Part shown: one piece after another, positions 32,285 to 41,633 of the stretch | Layout: every line of letters begins with the position of its first letter | How positions within the stretch are numbered: position 1 is the first letter of the stretch | Origin: Afipia sp049747295 | Lineage (GTDB): Bacteria > Pseudomonadota > Alphaproteobacteria > Rhizobiales > Xanthobacteraceae | Reading direction: 5' to 3' | DNA length: 64,000 bases | NCBI RefSeq assembly: GCF_049747295.1 | Contig: NZ_JBMHJM010000001.1 | Location: 868,001 to 932,000 of the forward strand | Notes under the pieces: model-generated | Told to the model about the DNA's origin: nothing | What the model saw: the letters and a program-made list of their open reading frames with translations, nothing else | The model's database searches: none | Position numbers and translations under genes: made by a program

Positions 32285-33286
32285 TCAGTTGGTCTTGGCG
32301 TTGGCTTCCTTCTGGAATTCCGCAATCAGGTCCTTGCCGACCCGCGGCGCCATTTCGTCTAGCACGGGCTGCATGGCCTTGATCCACTCCGCCTTCTCTT
32401 CCGGCGTCTGGTCATGGAAGGTCGTGGTGCCGGCCTTCTTCATCGCCGCGATGGCATCGTCGTTTTCCTTTTGCGAGATGCTGTTGGCGAAGTCGGTAGC
32501 CTCAGCCATCGCCTTCTCAAGCTGCGAACGAATATCCGCCGGCAGGCCATCCCAGAACTTCTTGTTCACGATCACGGCGTAGCCGATGTAGCCGTGGTTC
32601 GAGATCGTGGCGTACTTCTGAACCTCGTGCATCTTCTGGGTGTAGCAGTTCGACGGTGTATTTTCGTTACCGTCGACGACGCCGGTCTGCATCGCCTGGT
32701 ACACTTCCGAGAACGCCAGCACTTGCGGAATAGCGCCCAGCGCGCGCATTTCAGCCTCGAGCACCTTTGAAGACTGGATTCGCATCTTGAGGCCACGGAA
32801 ATCCGCGACGTGAATCATCGGCTTATTCGAGGTCATGATCTTGAAGCCGTTGTCCCAATAGGCCAATCCTTTGATCCCCTTGGGCTCCAGTTTCTTGAAC
32901 AGATCCTGGCCGATCTTGCCCTTGGTGACGCGGGCCAAGGCCGCCTTGTCCGGCAGAATGTAAGGCAGATCGAACACCTCGAACTCCTTGACGCCAAGCG
33001 GACCGAACTTGGCCAGCGACGGCGCGAGCATCTGGACAGCGCCGAGCTGAAGCGCTTCGACCTCTTCCTTGTCCTTGTAGAGCTGAGAGTTCGGATAGAC
33101 TTCGACCTTAACCTTGCCGTTGGTGTACTTCTCGGCAAGTTCCTTGAATTTTTCAGCACCCTGCCCCTTTGGCGTATTCGGCGCGACGACGTGACTGAAC
33201 TTGATGACGATCGGCGATTGAGCCGAGGCCGGCCCAACGAGGGCGAGAGCCGCGAGCGACGCCGCGGCCAAAATAAGCTTCTTCAT
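32285..33286 (-). CDS. dctP: TRAP transporter substrate-binding protein DctP
   Basis: A 333-residue periplasmic protein with a signal peptide (MKKLILAAASLAALALVG, cleavage near ASAQS). DctP-family features are KFSHVVAPNTPKGQGAEKFK near the mature N terminus, GLKMRIQSSKVLEAEMRALGA containing the Arg that clamps the substrate carboxylate, and GVVDGNENTPSNCY in the second lobe. It delivers an organic acid to DctQM. The region is the first gene of the operon and is separated from leuA by about 200 bp containing the leuA terminator. The substrate class (C4-dicarboxylate or other) cannot be set from the sequence. Confidence 0.94.
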   Translation of the reverse strand: MKKLILAAASLAALALVGPASAQSPIVIKFSHVVAPNTPKGQGAEKFKELAEKYTNGKVKVEVYPNSQLYKDKEEVEALQLGAVQMLAPSLAKFGPLGVKEFEVFDLPYILPDKAALARVTKGKIGQDLFKKLEPKGIKGLAYWDNGFKIMTSNKPMIHVADFRGLKMRIQSSKVLEAEMRALGAIPQVLAFSEVYQAMQTGVVDGNENTPSNCYTQKMHEVQKYATISNHGYIGYAVIVNKKFWDGLPADIRSQLEKAMAEATDFANSISQKENDDAIAAMKKAGTTTFHDQTPEEKAEWIKAMQPVLDEMAPRVGKDLIAEFQKEANAKTN

Positions 33287-33419
33287 GTTTCCTCCCGAGA
33301 GCAGTGGTGGGAACCGCTATTGTGCGGCCCCGAATTCCGGACAGACCGGATCATCGCAGACCCGTGCGGTCAAGACCATTGCCCGTTAGAAGGGGGCGCA
33401 AAGTTAATTGCTGCAACGC

Positions 33420-33463
33420 AAAAAAAAGAGAAAGGCGCGGTGCATGGGATGAGCACCGCGCCT
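33420..33463 (-). terminator. Rho-independent terminator of leuA
   Basis: On the minus strand, 26 bp after the leuA stop, an 11-bp stem (AGGCGCGGTGC with GCACCGCGCCT, 9-base loop) runs into a pyrimidine run with eight T. This is a strong canonical terminator. Confidence 0.88.
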
Positions 33464-33488
33464 CTATCGGATTACGATAGAAAAGACC

Positions 33489-35054
33489 TTAGTGGCCCGC
33501 CTCAGCCATCACCTGAACGTCACGGTGATTCTTCATGACAATCTTGTTGAGGGCGCTGAGATAGGCCTTGGCGGATGCCACCAGCGTATCGGGATCGGCC
33601 GCGCGGGCCGTCACCGACCGTCCATCCTGTGAAAGACGGACGGAAACCTCGGCTTGCGCATCGGTGCCTGCCGTCACCGCATGCACCTGATAGAGCTCCA
33701 GCTTGGCCTCGTTCGGTACCAGCGACTTGATGCAATTGAAGGTCGCGTCCACCGGGCCATTGCCCTCAGCTTCCTCGATCTTCACCTGGCCGTCGATGTC
33801 GAGTTTCATGGTGGCGCGCTGCGGGCCGTGCGTGCCGGCAATCACCGTCAACGAGACCAGCCGAATGCGGTCGTGCGAGCTTGCCATCTCTTGATCAACC
33901 AGCGCCTCGATATCCTCGTCGTAGATATCCTTCTTGCGGTCGGCGAGCGCTTTGAAACGTACAAACACGTCCTCGATCTGATTCTTGGAGAGCTTGTAGC
34001 CCAGTTCCTCCAGCTTGTGGATCAAGCCGGCGCGCCCGGAATGCTTGCCCATCACCAGTGAGGTCGCGCTGATGCCGACGGTCTCCGGCAGCATGATTTC
34101 ATAGGTCTGCGCATTCTTGATCATGCCGTCCTGATGGATGCCGCTCTCATGGGCGAACGCGTTCCGGCCGACGATCGCCTTGTTGTACTGCACAGGGAAA
34201 GACGTCGCTGCCGATACCATCTTCGACGCATGGGTCAGCGAGGTACTCTCGATATTATTCCAGTACGGCAGTTTGTCGTTGCGCACGCGCATCGCCATCA
34301 CAACTTCCTCAAGCGAAGCATTGCCTGCGCGTTCGCCGATGCCGTTGATCGTGCACTCGATCTGGCGTGCACCGCCGCGGACACCTGCGAGCGAATTCGC
34401 GACCGCCATGCCCAGATCGTCATGGCAGTGAACCGAGAATACCGCCTTGTCGGAATTCGGCACGGTCTCGCGGATACGCTTGAACATGTCGCAATATTCT
34501 TCGGGAACGGCATAACCGACCGTATCCGGCAGATTGATCGTCGTCGCACCGGCCTTGATCGCGGCTTCGACGCAGCGGCAGAGAAAATCGAACTCTGTCC
34601 GGGTGGCGTCTTCCGCCGACCACTCAACGTCATCGGTGTGATTGCGCGCCCGCGTCACGGACGAGATCACCATCTCGTAGACCTGGGCGGGCTCCATCTG
34701 CAGCTTGTACTTCATGTGTACCGGCGAGGTGGAGAGGAAGGTGTGGATACGACCGCGTTTGGCGACACGGATTGCTTCGGCGCAGCGGTCGATGTCCTTG
34801 TGCGCCGCGCGGGACAGGCCACAGATCACCGCATTCTTGGTGCGCTTGGCGATTTCACGCACGGCTTCGAAATCACCGTCGGAGGCAAAAGGATAGCCAG
34901 CCTCGATAATGTCGACGCCCATGGTGTCGAGCAGATTGGCGACTTCGAGCTTCTCCTCGAAGGTCATGGTGGCGCCGGGGCATTGCTCGCCGTCGCGCAG
35001 GGTGGTGTCGAAAATGACGACGCGGTCCTTGTCGGACTGGTTCGGGGTGGTCAT
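33489..35054 (-). CDS. leuA: 2-isopropylmalate synthase
   Basis: A 521-residue protein, the usual length of the long bacterial LeuA. It condenses acetyl-CoA with 2-oxoisovalerate, the first committed step of leucine synthesis. The N-terminal TIM barrel has FDTTLRDGEQCPGATM, INLPDTVGYAVPEEY and FSVHCHDDLGMAVANSLAG with metal-binding His residues. The C-terminal 130 residues form the allosteric LeuA dimer domain (TLVASAKAYLSALNKI at the end) that senses leucine. The ATG at 35054 is preferred over one three codons upstream. A Leu-rich leader peptide lies about 100 bp upstream, suggesting leucine-dependent attenuation in addition to feedback inhibition. Confidence 0.95.
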   Translation of the reverse strand: MTTPNQSDKDRVVIFDTTLRDGEQCPGATMTFEEKLEVANLLDTMGVDIIEAGYPFASDGDFEAVREIAKRTKNAVICGLSRAAHKDIDRCAEAIRVAKRGRIHTFLSTSPVHMKYKLQMEPAQVYEMVISSVTRARNHTDDVEWSAEDATRTEFDFLCRCVEAAIKAGATTINLPDTVGYAVPEEYCDMFKRIRETVPNSDKAVFSVHCHDDLGMAVANSLAGVRGGARQIECTINGIGERAGNASLEEVVMAMRVRNDKLPYWNNIESTSLTHASKMVSAATSFPVQYNKAIVGRNAFAHESGIHQDGMIKNAQTYEIMLPETVGISATSLVMGKHSGRAGLIHKLEELGYKLSKNQIEDVFVRFKALADRKKDIYDEDIEALVDQEMASSHDRIRLVSLTVIAGTHGPQRATMKLDIDGQVKIEEAEGNGPVDATFNCIKSLVPNEAKLELYQVHAVTAGTDAQAEVSVRLSQDGRSVTARAADPDTLVASAKAYLSALNKIVMKNHRDVQVMAEAGH

Positions 35055-35155
35055 GAGGATCATCCTTCGGTCAATTTGCGCCGCTTCAGGGCGCGGTCAG
35101 GTTTCGGTGCTTCGTCGAACCCCTGAGTGCCCAGGCGCAAATGCCCAGACGGCCC

Positions 35156-35293
35156 TCAGGGGCCGATAAGAAGCAGAAGCCCGCCAAGAAGTGCGAGGCG
35201 CAACGAGGGGACCGACGCAGCCGGAATCGCAATGAAACCAGCAGCCTGTGCCGCTGTTTCCTGCTGTCCCTGGATGTCGCCGCGAATCATCAT
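35156..35293 (-). CDS. leuL: Candidate leuA leader peptide (attenuator)
   Basis: A 45-codon frame from ATGATG at 35293 (a longer frame starts at 35356) ends LRLALLGGLLLLIGP. Eight of its last 15 or so codons before the stop are leucine. The stop codon lies inside an inverted repeat: CTCAGGGG at 35155-35162 with CCCCTGAG at 35120-35127. Stalling at the Leu run under leucine shortage would change this fold ahead of leuA. No U-tract is obvious, so control may act on translation or by a Rho-dependent route. Similar Leu-rich leaders precede leuA in other alphaproteobacteria. Confidence 0.55.
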   Translation of the reverse strand: MMIRGDIQGQQETAAQAAGFIAIPAASVPSLRLALLGGLLLLIGP

Positions 35294-35422
35294 TCCATTT
35301 CCCCGGAAGCGCATGATCGGCCCAAACCGTTGACGGATGGTTGCCGAGCGCTTCACACGCCCCTTCTAGACGACAAAGTATAGGACCGGCAACCGTCAAA
35401 ATGGGTCAGTATTTCTGTCCTT

Positions 35423-36388
35423 TTAGGCCCCGTCGACCTTCTGCTTTTTGGAGACCCGAGCGACCACCCGGCCTTCCTGCTCCAGCGCATCGCGCACCTG
35501 CTTCAATTCCTCCTTTGTGTCCTTTGCCACTTCCGGAAAATGCAGATCAAGCTTTTCCATCGCGCTGACGATCGCCGAACTGATAACCACGCGCGCGAAC
35601 CATTTGTGGTCCGCAGGCACCACGTACCACGGCGCGTGCTCGGCCGATGTGTGGCGGAGAATCTCCTGATAGGCCGCCTGATACTTGTCCCACAGCTTGC
35701 GCTCGGACACGTCGGCCAGTGAGAACTTCCAATTCTTGGCCGGCTCTTCAAGCCGATCGAGAAAGCGCTGACGCTGCTCTTCCTTCGAAGCATTGAGAAA
35801 GAACTTCAGGATCAGCGTGCCGTTACGGGCCAGATATTTTTCAAAGGCCGCGATATCCTCGAAACGCTCGCTCCATATGTTCTTGGTTACGAGCTCGCGC
35901 GGAATTCTTTGCTTTTCGAGAATGTCCGGATGCACGCGTACCACGAGCACCTCTTCGTAATAGGACCGATTGAAAATGCCGATGCGTCCTCGCTCCGGGA
36001 CGCTCTTCGTCGTGCGCCACATGAAATCATGATCAAGCTCCTTCGATGAGGGCTGCTTGAAAGAAAAGACTTGGCAACCCTGCGGATTGATTCCGGACAT
36101 GACATGCTCGATTGCACTATCCTTGCCTGCCGCGTCCATGCCCTGAAAAATCAGCAGGACAGACCAGTTATCCTGCGCATACAGCTTCTCCTGCAAATCG
36201 CGCAGACGATCGCGATTGTCATCCATGATCTTCTTTGCGGAGTCCTTATCGAGGTCACCCTTTTCGTTTGTTTTATGAAACTTGAGATGGAATTCCGCCG
36301 TGCCGTCGACACGGAATGGATCCACATATTGTTTCAGTTGTCGCGCAAGAGGTCGCGACGCCTTGTCGTTCTTCCCGTTCTTCGCCAT
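35423..36388 (-). CDS. ppk2: Polyphosphate kinase 2 family protein
   Basis: A 321-residue PPK2 from the ATG at 36388; an upstream in-frame extension overlaps the divergent ABC gene and is rejected. Features are the P-loop IFQGMDAAGKDSAIEHV near residue 90, FKQPSSKELDHDFMWR, GRIGIFNRSYYEEVLVVRVHP (Walker B-like) and the lid EERQRFLDRLEEPAKNWKFS region, here spelled QRQRFLDRLEEPAKNWKF. These enzymes phosphorylate nucleoside mono- or diphosphates from polyphosphate. Class I, II or III cannot be separated with certainty, but the single-domain length fits all. The start lies 109 bp from a divergent operon. Confidence 0.9.
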   Translation of the reverse strand: MAKNGKNDKASRPLARQLKQYVDPFRVDGTAEFHLKFHKTNEKGDLDKDSAKKIMDDNRDRLRDLQEKLYAQDNWSVLLIFQGMDAAGKDSAIEHVMSGINPQGCQVFSFKQPSSKELDHDFMWRTTKSVPERGRIGIFNRSYYEEVLVVRVHPDILEKQRIPRELVTKNIWSERFEDIAAFEKYLARNGTLILKFFLNASKEEQRQRFLDRLEEPAKNWKFSLADVSERKLWDKYQAAYQEILRHTSAEHAPWYVVPADHKWFARVVISSAIVSAMEKLDLHFPEVAKDTKEELKQVRDALEQEGRVVARVSKKQKVDGA

Positions 36389-36496
36389 GAACTCGCTTGC
36401 TCCGATTTTATAAACGGAAGCTATAGATCCATTGCGCCATCCGCCAGACCTCACGCAGCCGAAAGCGAACGCGGAAAGGTCGACAGGCCGAGGCCA

Positions 36497-37300
36497 ATGG
36501 TTCATCATGACGTCATGAATGACGCCGTTCCCGCCATCGCCTACGAAGGTGTTTTTAAGACCTTTGAGCACGGCCGCGTCAAAGCACTGAACGACGTGTC
36601 CCTGACCGTTGACGCGGGAGAATTCCTCGCCATCGTCGGTGGTTCCGGCTCCGGGAAGACCACGCTGCTGAGATTGACCAATCGCTTGCTCGACCCAGAC
36701 AGCGGCACCGTGCGCGTGCACGGCGACAACGTTCGCGAGGTCGATCCGATTACATTGCGCCGGAGCATCGGCTACGTCTTCCAGAGCGGTGGGCTGTTCC
36801 CTCACATGAGCATCGCCCGCAACATCGGCATCACACCGCATTTGCTCGGCGGTTCGGCCAATGACATCTCGACCCGCGTGGATGAATTGCTGGACCTCGT
36901 GCGCCTGGATCGCGCCGGCCGCGATCGGCTTCCAAATGAATTGTCAGGCGGTCAGCGCCAACGCGTCAGCGTCGCGCGCGCCCTCGCCGCAAAGCCGCGT
37001 ATTGTCCTGCTGGACGAGCCATTCGGTGCACTCGATCCCCTGACCCGGGACGCCCTCGGTGAGGACTATCGCGCGCTTCATCGCGAACTCAGCCTGACCA
37101 CCATCATGATCACCCATGACATGGCGGAAGCGCTGCTGCTGGCCGATCGTGTCGCCGTGATGCGGAATGGACACCTCGTTGCGCAAGGATCCGCACAAGA
37201 GCTATCGGGAAACGATGACGCTTATGTTCGCGAATTGCTCGATACACCGCGCCGCCAGGCTGATCGCTTACAGGAACTGCTGCCAAAGGGCCCGCTATGA
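36497..37300 (+). CDS. Osmoprotectant (glycine betaine/choline-type) ABC transporter ATPase
   Basis: A 267-residue ATPase from the ATG at 36497 (GAGG just upstream); an ATG six codons later is possible. Walker A is IVGGSGSGKTTLL, signature LSGGQRQRVSVARAL, Walker B RIVLLDEPFGALDP, with H-loop MITHDMAEAL. The N-terminal YEGVFKTFEHGRVKALNDVSL and VGYVFQSGGLFPHMS-type Q-loop (here IGYVFQSGGLFPHM) match the OpuCA/ProV/YehX group. It lacks the CBS domains of longer OpuCA proteins. It overlaps the permease gene by 4 bp (ATGA). Confidence 0.88.
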   Translation: MVHHDVMNDAVPAIAYEGVFKTFEHGRVKALNDVSLTVDAGEFLAIVGGSGSGKTTLLRLTNRLLDPDSGTVRVHGDNVREVDPITLRRSIGYVFQSGGLFPHMSIARNIGITPHLLGGSANDISTRVDELLDLVRLDRAGRDRLPNELSGGQRQRVSVARALAAKPRIVLLDEPFGALDPLTRDALGEDYRALHRELSLTTIMITHDMAEALLLADRVAVMRNGHLVAQGSAQELSGNDDAYVRELLDTPRRQADRLQELLPKGPL

Positions 37301-38859
37301 GCCTGTGGTCAGATCCGCGATGGAACGACGCCCTCACCCGCCTGCCGGATTACCTTGGCAATCATGTCCGCGTCAGCCTGACAGCGCTCGCACTTGGCCT
37401 CCTGATCAGCTTCCCATTGGCCCTCATCGCGCGCCGCCGTCCGTTGCTGCGTGACGCCGCACTTGGCGTGGCCAGCGTCGTCCAGACCATTCCCGGCCTC
37501 GCATTGCTGGCGCTGTTCTATCCGCTGCTGCTGGCACTGGCAGCGTTTTCCCTGCAATGGTTCGGCGTGGACTTTTCAGCCTTCGGCTTTCTTCCGGCCG
37601 TGTTGGCGCTCGCGCTCTACAGCATGCTCCCGGTGCTGCGAAACACCATTACCGGCTTTCAGGGGATCGATCCCGCCATCATGGAGGCGACCGAAGCCGT
37701 TGGCATGACGTCGCGGCAATCGCTTTTCATGGTCGAATTGCCGCTGGCGCTGCCGGTGATCATGGCGGGCATCCGCACCGCCGCCGTGTGGGTGATCGGC
37801 ACCGCGACACTCTCCACGCCCATCGGCCAGACCAGTCTCGGCAACTACATCTTTGCCGGCCTGCAGACGCAAAACTGGGTCTTCGTGTTGTTCGGCTGCG
37901 CCGCCGCCGCCGTCCTGGCTCTGGCTGTCGATCAACTTCTGGCACTCATCGAAAACGGCTTGAGAATACGCAACCGTATTCGCGTGGCGCTTGGGGCGTT
38001 CGGGATCGCAGCGTTGATCCTCGCAACTCTCATTCCATCGCTGGAGCGCACGCAAAAAAGCTATGTCGTCGGAGCCAAAACCTTTACCGAGCAATACATC
38101 CTGTCCTCGTTGATCGCGCAACGCCTGCAGGCGGCAGGATTGCCCGCCAGTTCGCGCGAGGGGCTGGGATCGAATGTTATCTTCGAGGCGCTCGCCTCAA
38201 ACGACATCGACGTCTATGTCGATTATTCCGGCACGCTCTGGCTCAACCTGTTGAAGCGCACCGACATGCGACCGCGCAAGGAATTGCTGGACGCGCTCAA
38301 GACCACGCTTGCCGATCGCTACAAGATATCGCTGCTTGGTGAGCTGGGCTTCGCAAATGCCTATGCGCTGGTGATGCCGCGAAAGCGTGCAGAACAGTTG
38401 GGCATCCACTCGATTTCCGATCTGGCATCGCGCGCCGGCTCATTGGTCATCGCCGGCGATTACGAATTCTTCTCACGGCCGGAATGGGCGGCGATCAAAA
38501 AGAGTTATGGCCTGTCCTTCCGTGAACAGCGGCAGATGCAGCCCGATTTCATGTATGCAGCCGTCGCATCCGGCAACGTCGATGTGATTGCCGGCTACAC
38601 CAGCGATGGTCTCATCGCGAAGTATGATCTCGTTGTGCTCGACGATCCCAAGCGGGCCATTCCGCCCTACGATGCCGTCGTGCTCCTATCTCCGAAACGG
38701 GCCGACGATCCAGCGTTGCGTGCCGCGCTGAACCCGCTGCTTGGAAAAATCAACATCGCCACGATGCGCGAGGCCAATTTGCGCGCCAGCACCAATGATG
38801 GCGCGAGCTCTCCGGATTCCGTGGCACGTTGGCTGTGGGACCGAATATCGAAAAAGTAA
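37297..38859 (+). CDS. Osmoprotectant ABC transporter permease fused to its substrate-binding domain
   Basis: A 520-residue two-domain protein. Residues about 1-220 form the permease, with five or six helices and the EAA-like loop MEATEAVGMTSRQSLFMVELPLALPVIMAGIR (read as MEATEAVGMTSRQSLF then ELPLALPVIMAGI). After a further helix, residues about 245-515 form an OpuAC/OsmX-like binding domain: VVGAKTFTEQYILSSLIAQ, GLGSNVIFEALASNDIDVYVDYSG, MQPDFMYAAVASGNVDVIAGYTSDG. The fusion tethers the receptor to the outer face of the membrane, so no lipoprotein or free binding protein is needed. The likely substrates are compatible solutes such as glycine betaine or choline. Confidence 0.88.
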   Translation: MSLWSDPRWNDALTRLPDYLGNHVRVSLTALALGLLISFPLALIARRRPLLRDAALGVASVVQTIPGLALLALFYPLLLALAAFSLQWFGVDFSAFGFLPAVLALALYSMLPVLRNTITGFQGIDPAIMEATEAVGMTSRQSLFMVELPLALPVIMAGIRTAAVWVIGTATLSTPIGQTSLGNYIFAGLQTQNWVFVLFGCAAAAVLALAVDQLLALIENGLRIRNRIRVALGAFGIAALILATLIPSLERTQKSYVVGAKTFTEQYILSSLIAQRLQAAGLPASSREGLGSNVIFEALASNDIDVYVDYSGTLWLNLLKRTDMRPRKELLDALKTTLADRYKISLLGELGFANAYALVMPRKRAEQLGIHSISDLASRAGSLVIAGDYEFFSRPEWAAIKKSYGLSFREQRQMQPDFMYAAVASGNVDVIAGYTSDGLIAKYDLVVLDDPKRAIPPYDAVVLLSPKRADDPALRAALNPLLGKINIATMREANLRASTNDGASSPDSVARWLWDRISKK

Positions 38860-38901
38860 TTACTCCATACCCATCCGACGGCCCGTGAGTACCGTACAAT
38901 G

Positions 38902-38930
38902 AAAAACGGGACCGCAAATGCGGTCCCGTT
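38902..38930 (-). terminator. Rho-independent terminator of ilvC
   Basis: An 11-bp perfect stem (AACGGGACCGC with GCGGTCCCGTT, loop of 4) and a T-rich tail on the minus strand, 27 bp past the ilvC stop. It also faces the end of the convergent osmoprotectant operon and may stop that transcript too. Confidence 0.88.
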
Positions 38931-38956
38931 GTCGCAATCCCATCAGGCTTGATGGC

Positions 38957-39976
38957 TCAGTTCTTGGTCTTGTCGACCAGCGCCTTTTCCTTGATCCAGG
39001 GCATCATGTCGCGCAGCTTGGCGCCGACAGCCTCGATCTGGTGATCGTTGTTGCGGGCGCGCGTCGCCTTGAACGAAGCCTGATTGACCTTGTTCTCCAG
39101 CATCCAATCGCGGGTGAACTTGCCGGACTGAATGTCGGTCAGCACACGCTTCATCTCGGCCTTGGTCTCCGGGGTGATGATGCGCGGGCCGGTGACGTAC
39201 TCGCCGTATTCCGCGGTGTTGGAGATCGAGTAGTTCATGTTGGCGATGCCGCCTTCATAGATCAGGTCGACGATCAGCTTCAGCTCATGCAGACACTCGA
39301 AGTAGGCCATCTCCGGCGCGTAGCCCGCTTCCACCAGGGTTTCGAAGCCGGCGCGGATCAGTTCAACGGTGCCGCCGCAGAGCACGGCCTGCTCGCCGAA
39401 CAGGTCGGTTTCGCATTCTTCCTTGAAGGAGGTTTCGATGATGCCGGCGCGGCCACCACCGATGGCCGACGCATAGGACAGGCCGAGATCGTGGGCATTG
39501 CCCGACGAATCCTTGTGGATCGCGATGAGGGACGGCACGCCGCCGCCACGCTGATATTCCGAACGCACGGTATGGCCGGGGCCCTTCGGAGCGACCATCA
39601 GCACGTCGAGGTCGGCGCGCGGCTCGATCAGGTTGAAGTGCACGTTAAGGCCGTGCGCGAACAGCAGCGCAGCGCCCTGCTTCATGTTGGCGTGCAGGTG
39701 ATCGCGATAGATGTCGCCCTGCAATTCGTCGGGCGTCAGCATCATCATGACGTCGGCCCACTTGGCGGCTTCGGCGACTTCCATCACCTTGAAGCCCGCG
39801 TTCTCGGCTTTCTTGGCCGAGGCCGAACCCTTGCGAAGTGCGATAGCCACGTCCTTGACGCCCGAGTCCTTGAGGTTCAGCGCGTGGGCATGGCCTTGGC
39901 TGCCGTAGCCGATGATGCAGACCTTCTTGCCCTTGATCAGGTTCAGATCGGCGTCGCGATCGTAATAAACACGCAT
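38957..39976 (-). CDS. ilvC: Ketol-acid reductoisomerase (class I)
   Basis: A 339-residue class I enzyme that isomerises and reduces acetolactate or acetohydroxybutyrate in valine and isoleucine synthesis, using NADPH and Mg2+. Visible are the Rossmann fingerprint VCIIGYGSQGHAHALNL, the loop LRKGSASAKKAENAG with the residues that select the 2'-phosphate, PKGPGHTVRSEY, ETDLFGEQAVLCGG with Mg-binding acids, and the C-terminal YSISNTAEYGEYVTGPRII. It lies 152 bp downstream of lysE in the same direction as ilvBN but could have its own promoter. Confidence 0.96.
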   Translation of the reverse strand: MRVYYDRDADLNLIKGKKVCIIGYGSQGHAHALNLKDSGVKDVAIALRKGSASAKKAENAGFKVMEVAEAAKWADVMMMLTPDELQGDIYRDHLHANMKQGAALLFAHGLNVHFNLIEPRADLDVLMVAPKGPGHTVRSEYQRGGGVPSLIAIHKDSSGNAHDLGLSYASAIGGGRAGIIETSFKEECETDLFGEQAVLCGGTVELIRAGFETLVEAGYAPEMAYFECLHELKLIVDLIYEGGIANMNYSISNTAEYGEYVTGPRIITPETKAEMKRVLTDIQSGKFTRDWMLENKVNQASFKATRARNNDHQIEAVGAKLRDMMPWIKEKALVDKTKN

Positions 39977-40128
39977 GCTCTCAGTTCCTCTTCTTGGCGG
40001 CCACGGTGGCCTTACCGGACGTTTTCGGGGTGGTTCGGGTCAAAAACCCGGATGAATTGCCGCCGTTGTGTAGGGCGGCAGGTGCCGCGAGACAAGCCCA
40101 CGACCCCCATTTCTGCAGTGCAACGAAG

Positions 40129-40734
40129 TCAAGGCTCCTTCAGAACGGGGTAAAGCGAGGCCAGCAACAGCACGGCCATGACAATGTTGAAGATGCGGAC
40201 CGCCTGGGGCGATCGCACCAGCGACTGTAACGAGGTACCGAGAAGCACCCACGTCATCGAGGATGCCAGCCCAATCAAAAAAAGCAGCACGGACAGCATC
40301 ACGATGTTGAGGGGATAGGCCGCGACCGCGGCATAGGCCGCGATGGCACCAACCGCGATCACCCACCCCTTGACATTGACCCACTGAAACATCGCCGCGC
40401 CGAGGAACGTCATGGGCTTGCTGTCCGCAGCACTCTTGGCGTCGGACGGACCGGACATCCCGATGACAATGGCGAGATAGACGAGGTAGGCCGCACCGGC
40501 ATACTTCAGGATTGTGTGCAGGATCGGATAGGCCGCGAACACCGCGCCAAGCCCGAACCCGATCACCGCCACCAGAAACGAAAATCCAAGCGTTACGCCA
40601 GCAACATGCGGCAGCGTCCGACGGAATCCGTAATTCAATCCCGACCCCATCAGCATGATGTTGTTCGGTCCAGGCGTGAACAAGGCAGCGGCGGCGAACA
40701 CAATGAAGGCGATGAGCAATTCATGCGAAATCAT
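40129..40734 (-). CDS. LysE/RhtB-family amino acid exporter
   Basis: A 201-residue protein from the ATG at 40734, which overlaps the EamA stop (ATGA); a longer frame inside the EamA gene is rejected. The family signature FTPGPNNIMLMGSGLNYGFRR (split: FTPGPNNIMLM, GSGLNYGFRR) near residue 20 and six helices, including LPHVAGVTLGFSFLVAVIGFGL and AAYLVYLAIVIGM, fit LysE/RhtB. Members export amino acids such as lysine, threonine, homoserine or leucine. Being behind ilvBN suggests overflow export of branched-chain or related amino acids, which is inference. Confidence 0.85.
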   Translation of the reverse strand: MISHELLIAFIVFAAAALFTPGPNNIMLMGSGLNYGFRRTLPHVAGVTLGFSFLVAVIGFGLGAVFAAYPILHTILKYAGAAYLVYLAIVIGMSGPSDAKSAADSKPMTFLGAAMFQWVNVKGWVIAVGAIAAYAAVAAYPLNIVMLSVLLFLIGLASSMTWVLLGTSLQSLVRSPQAVRIFNIVMAVLLLASLYPVLKEP

Positions 40735-41609
40735 GACGCGACCTTCGGCAAAGCGCGTGTGCGGCCGAGCAGCAGCATGATGGCGATCCCTGCGACCACA
40801 ACCAGCATTCCTCCAAGGCGCAACGGGCCAAAGGTCTCTCCGAACACCACCGTCGATGCGGCTGCACCGACGAACGGCACCAGCAGCGCGAAAGGAACGA
40901 CCTGCGCGGCGGTATAGGTGCGCATCAGACGCCCCCAGGCCAGATAAGCAAGGCTCGTGGAAAAGAAGCCGACCGCAAGAACGCTCGCAACCGCAGCCCA
41001 CGACATGTTGAGAACAGAATGGAACGCCGCTTGCGGACCTTCGGTGGCAAAAGCAATCGCGAGCAAGGGCGGCACCTGCATGAAACTGAGCCAGGCGGTC
41101 AGATCGAGCATCGGCACGTCGCCGGTCTGCCGCAACAGCAGATTACCGATCGAGAAGCTGATCGGCGAGATCATGCTGATCACAAAGGCCTGAAGGCTAA
41201 AATCATAGCCAACAGTGCCGCAGATCATCGCCAATCCCACCATCGCCACGCTGATACCAATCACCTGCGCCCGCGTCGGCATTTCGCGCAATACGAGTGC
41301 TGCAAGCATGACCGTGAAGAGCGCCTGAGTTTGAACAATGACGCCCATCAACCCGGCCGGGACGCCATGGGCAATTCCATAAGACTGCGCGAGAAACTGA
41401 AACAGCAGCATTGTCAGGCCGAGCGAAACGAACAGCCGCAAAGAGACTGCAGGCCTGCGCAAAAACAAACACGGCAGCGCCGCGAGAGCGAAACGCAGCG
41501 CACAGAACATCGCGGGAGAGAGCTCTCGCAATCCGATCTTGCTCGCCACGAATGCAAGCCCCCACACGATGGCCACGCCAACCGCAAGGACAATGTCTGT
41601 GGGCTTCAT
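40731..41609 (-). CDS. EamA/DMT-superfamily exporter
   Basis: A 292-residue protein with ten helices made of two EamA repeats (first: DIVLAVGVAIVWGLAFVASKIGL and MFCALRFALAALPCLF; second: FVISMISPISFSIGNLLLRQ onwards). It belongs to the drug/metabolite transporters, several of which export amino acids such as cysteine or threonine. It begins 24 bp after ilvN and is coupled to lysE, so both exporters are likely co-transcribed with acetolactate synthase. Confidence 0.86.
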   Translation of the reverse strand: MKPTDIVLAVGVAIVWGLAFVASKIGLRELSPAMFCALRFALAALPCLFLRRPAVSLRLFVSLGLTMLLFQFLAQSYGIAHGVPAGLMGVIVQTQALFTVMLAALVLREMPTRAQVIGISVAMVGLAMICGTVGYDFSLQAFVISMISPISFSIGNLLLRQTGDVPMLDLTAWLSFMQVPPLLAIAFATEGPQAAFHSVLNMSWAAVASVLAVGFFSTSLAYLAWGRLMRTYTAAQVVPFALLVPFVGAAASTVVFGETFGPLRLGGMLVVVAGIAIMLLLGRTRALPKVAS

Positions 41610-41633
41610 GTCAGTTCAATCACGCCAGAGCTG

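Noticed and set aside
36389..36841. N-terminal extension of PPK2
   Set aside because: The frame is open upstream but runs antisense through the divergent ABC ATPase gene; the PPK2 family start at 36388 is complete.
40036..40050. Terminator between lysE and ilvC
   Set aside because: Only a 5-bp stem (CGGGT/ACCCG) with an A-rich loop; too weak to list.
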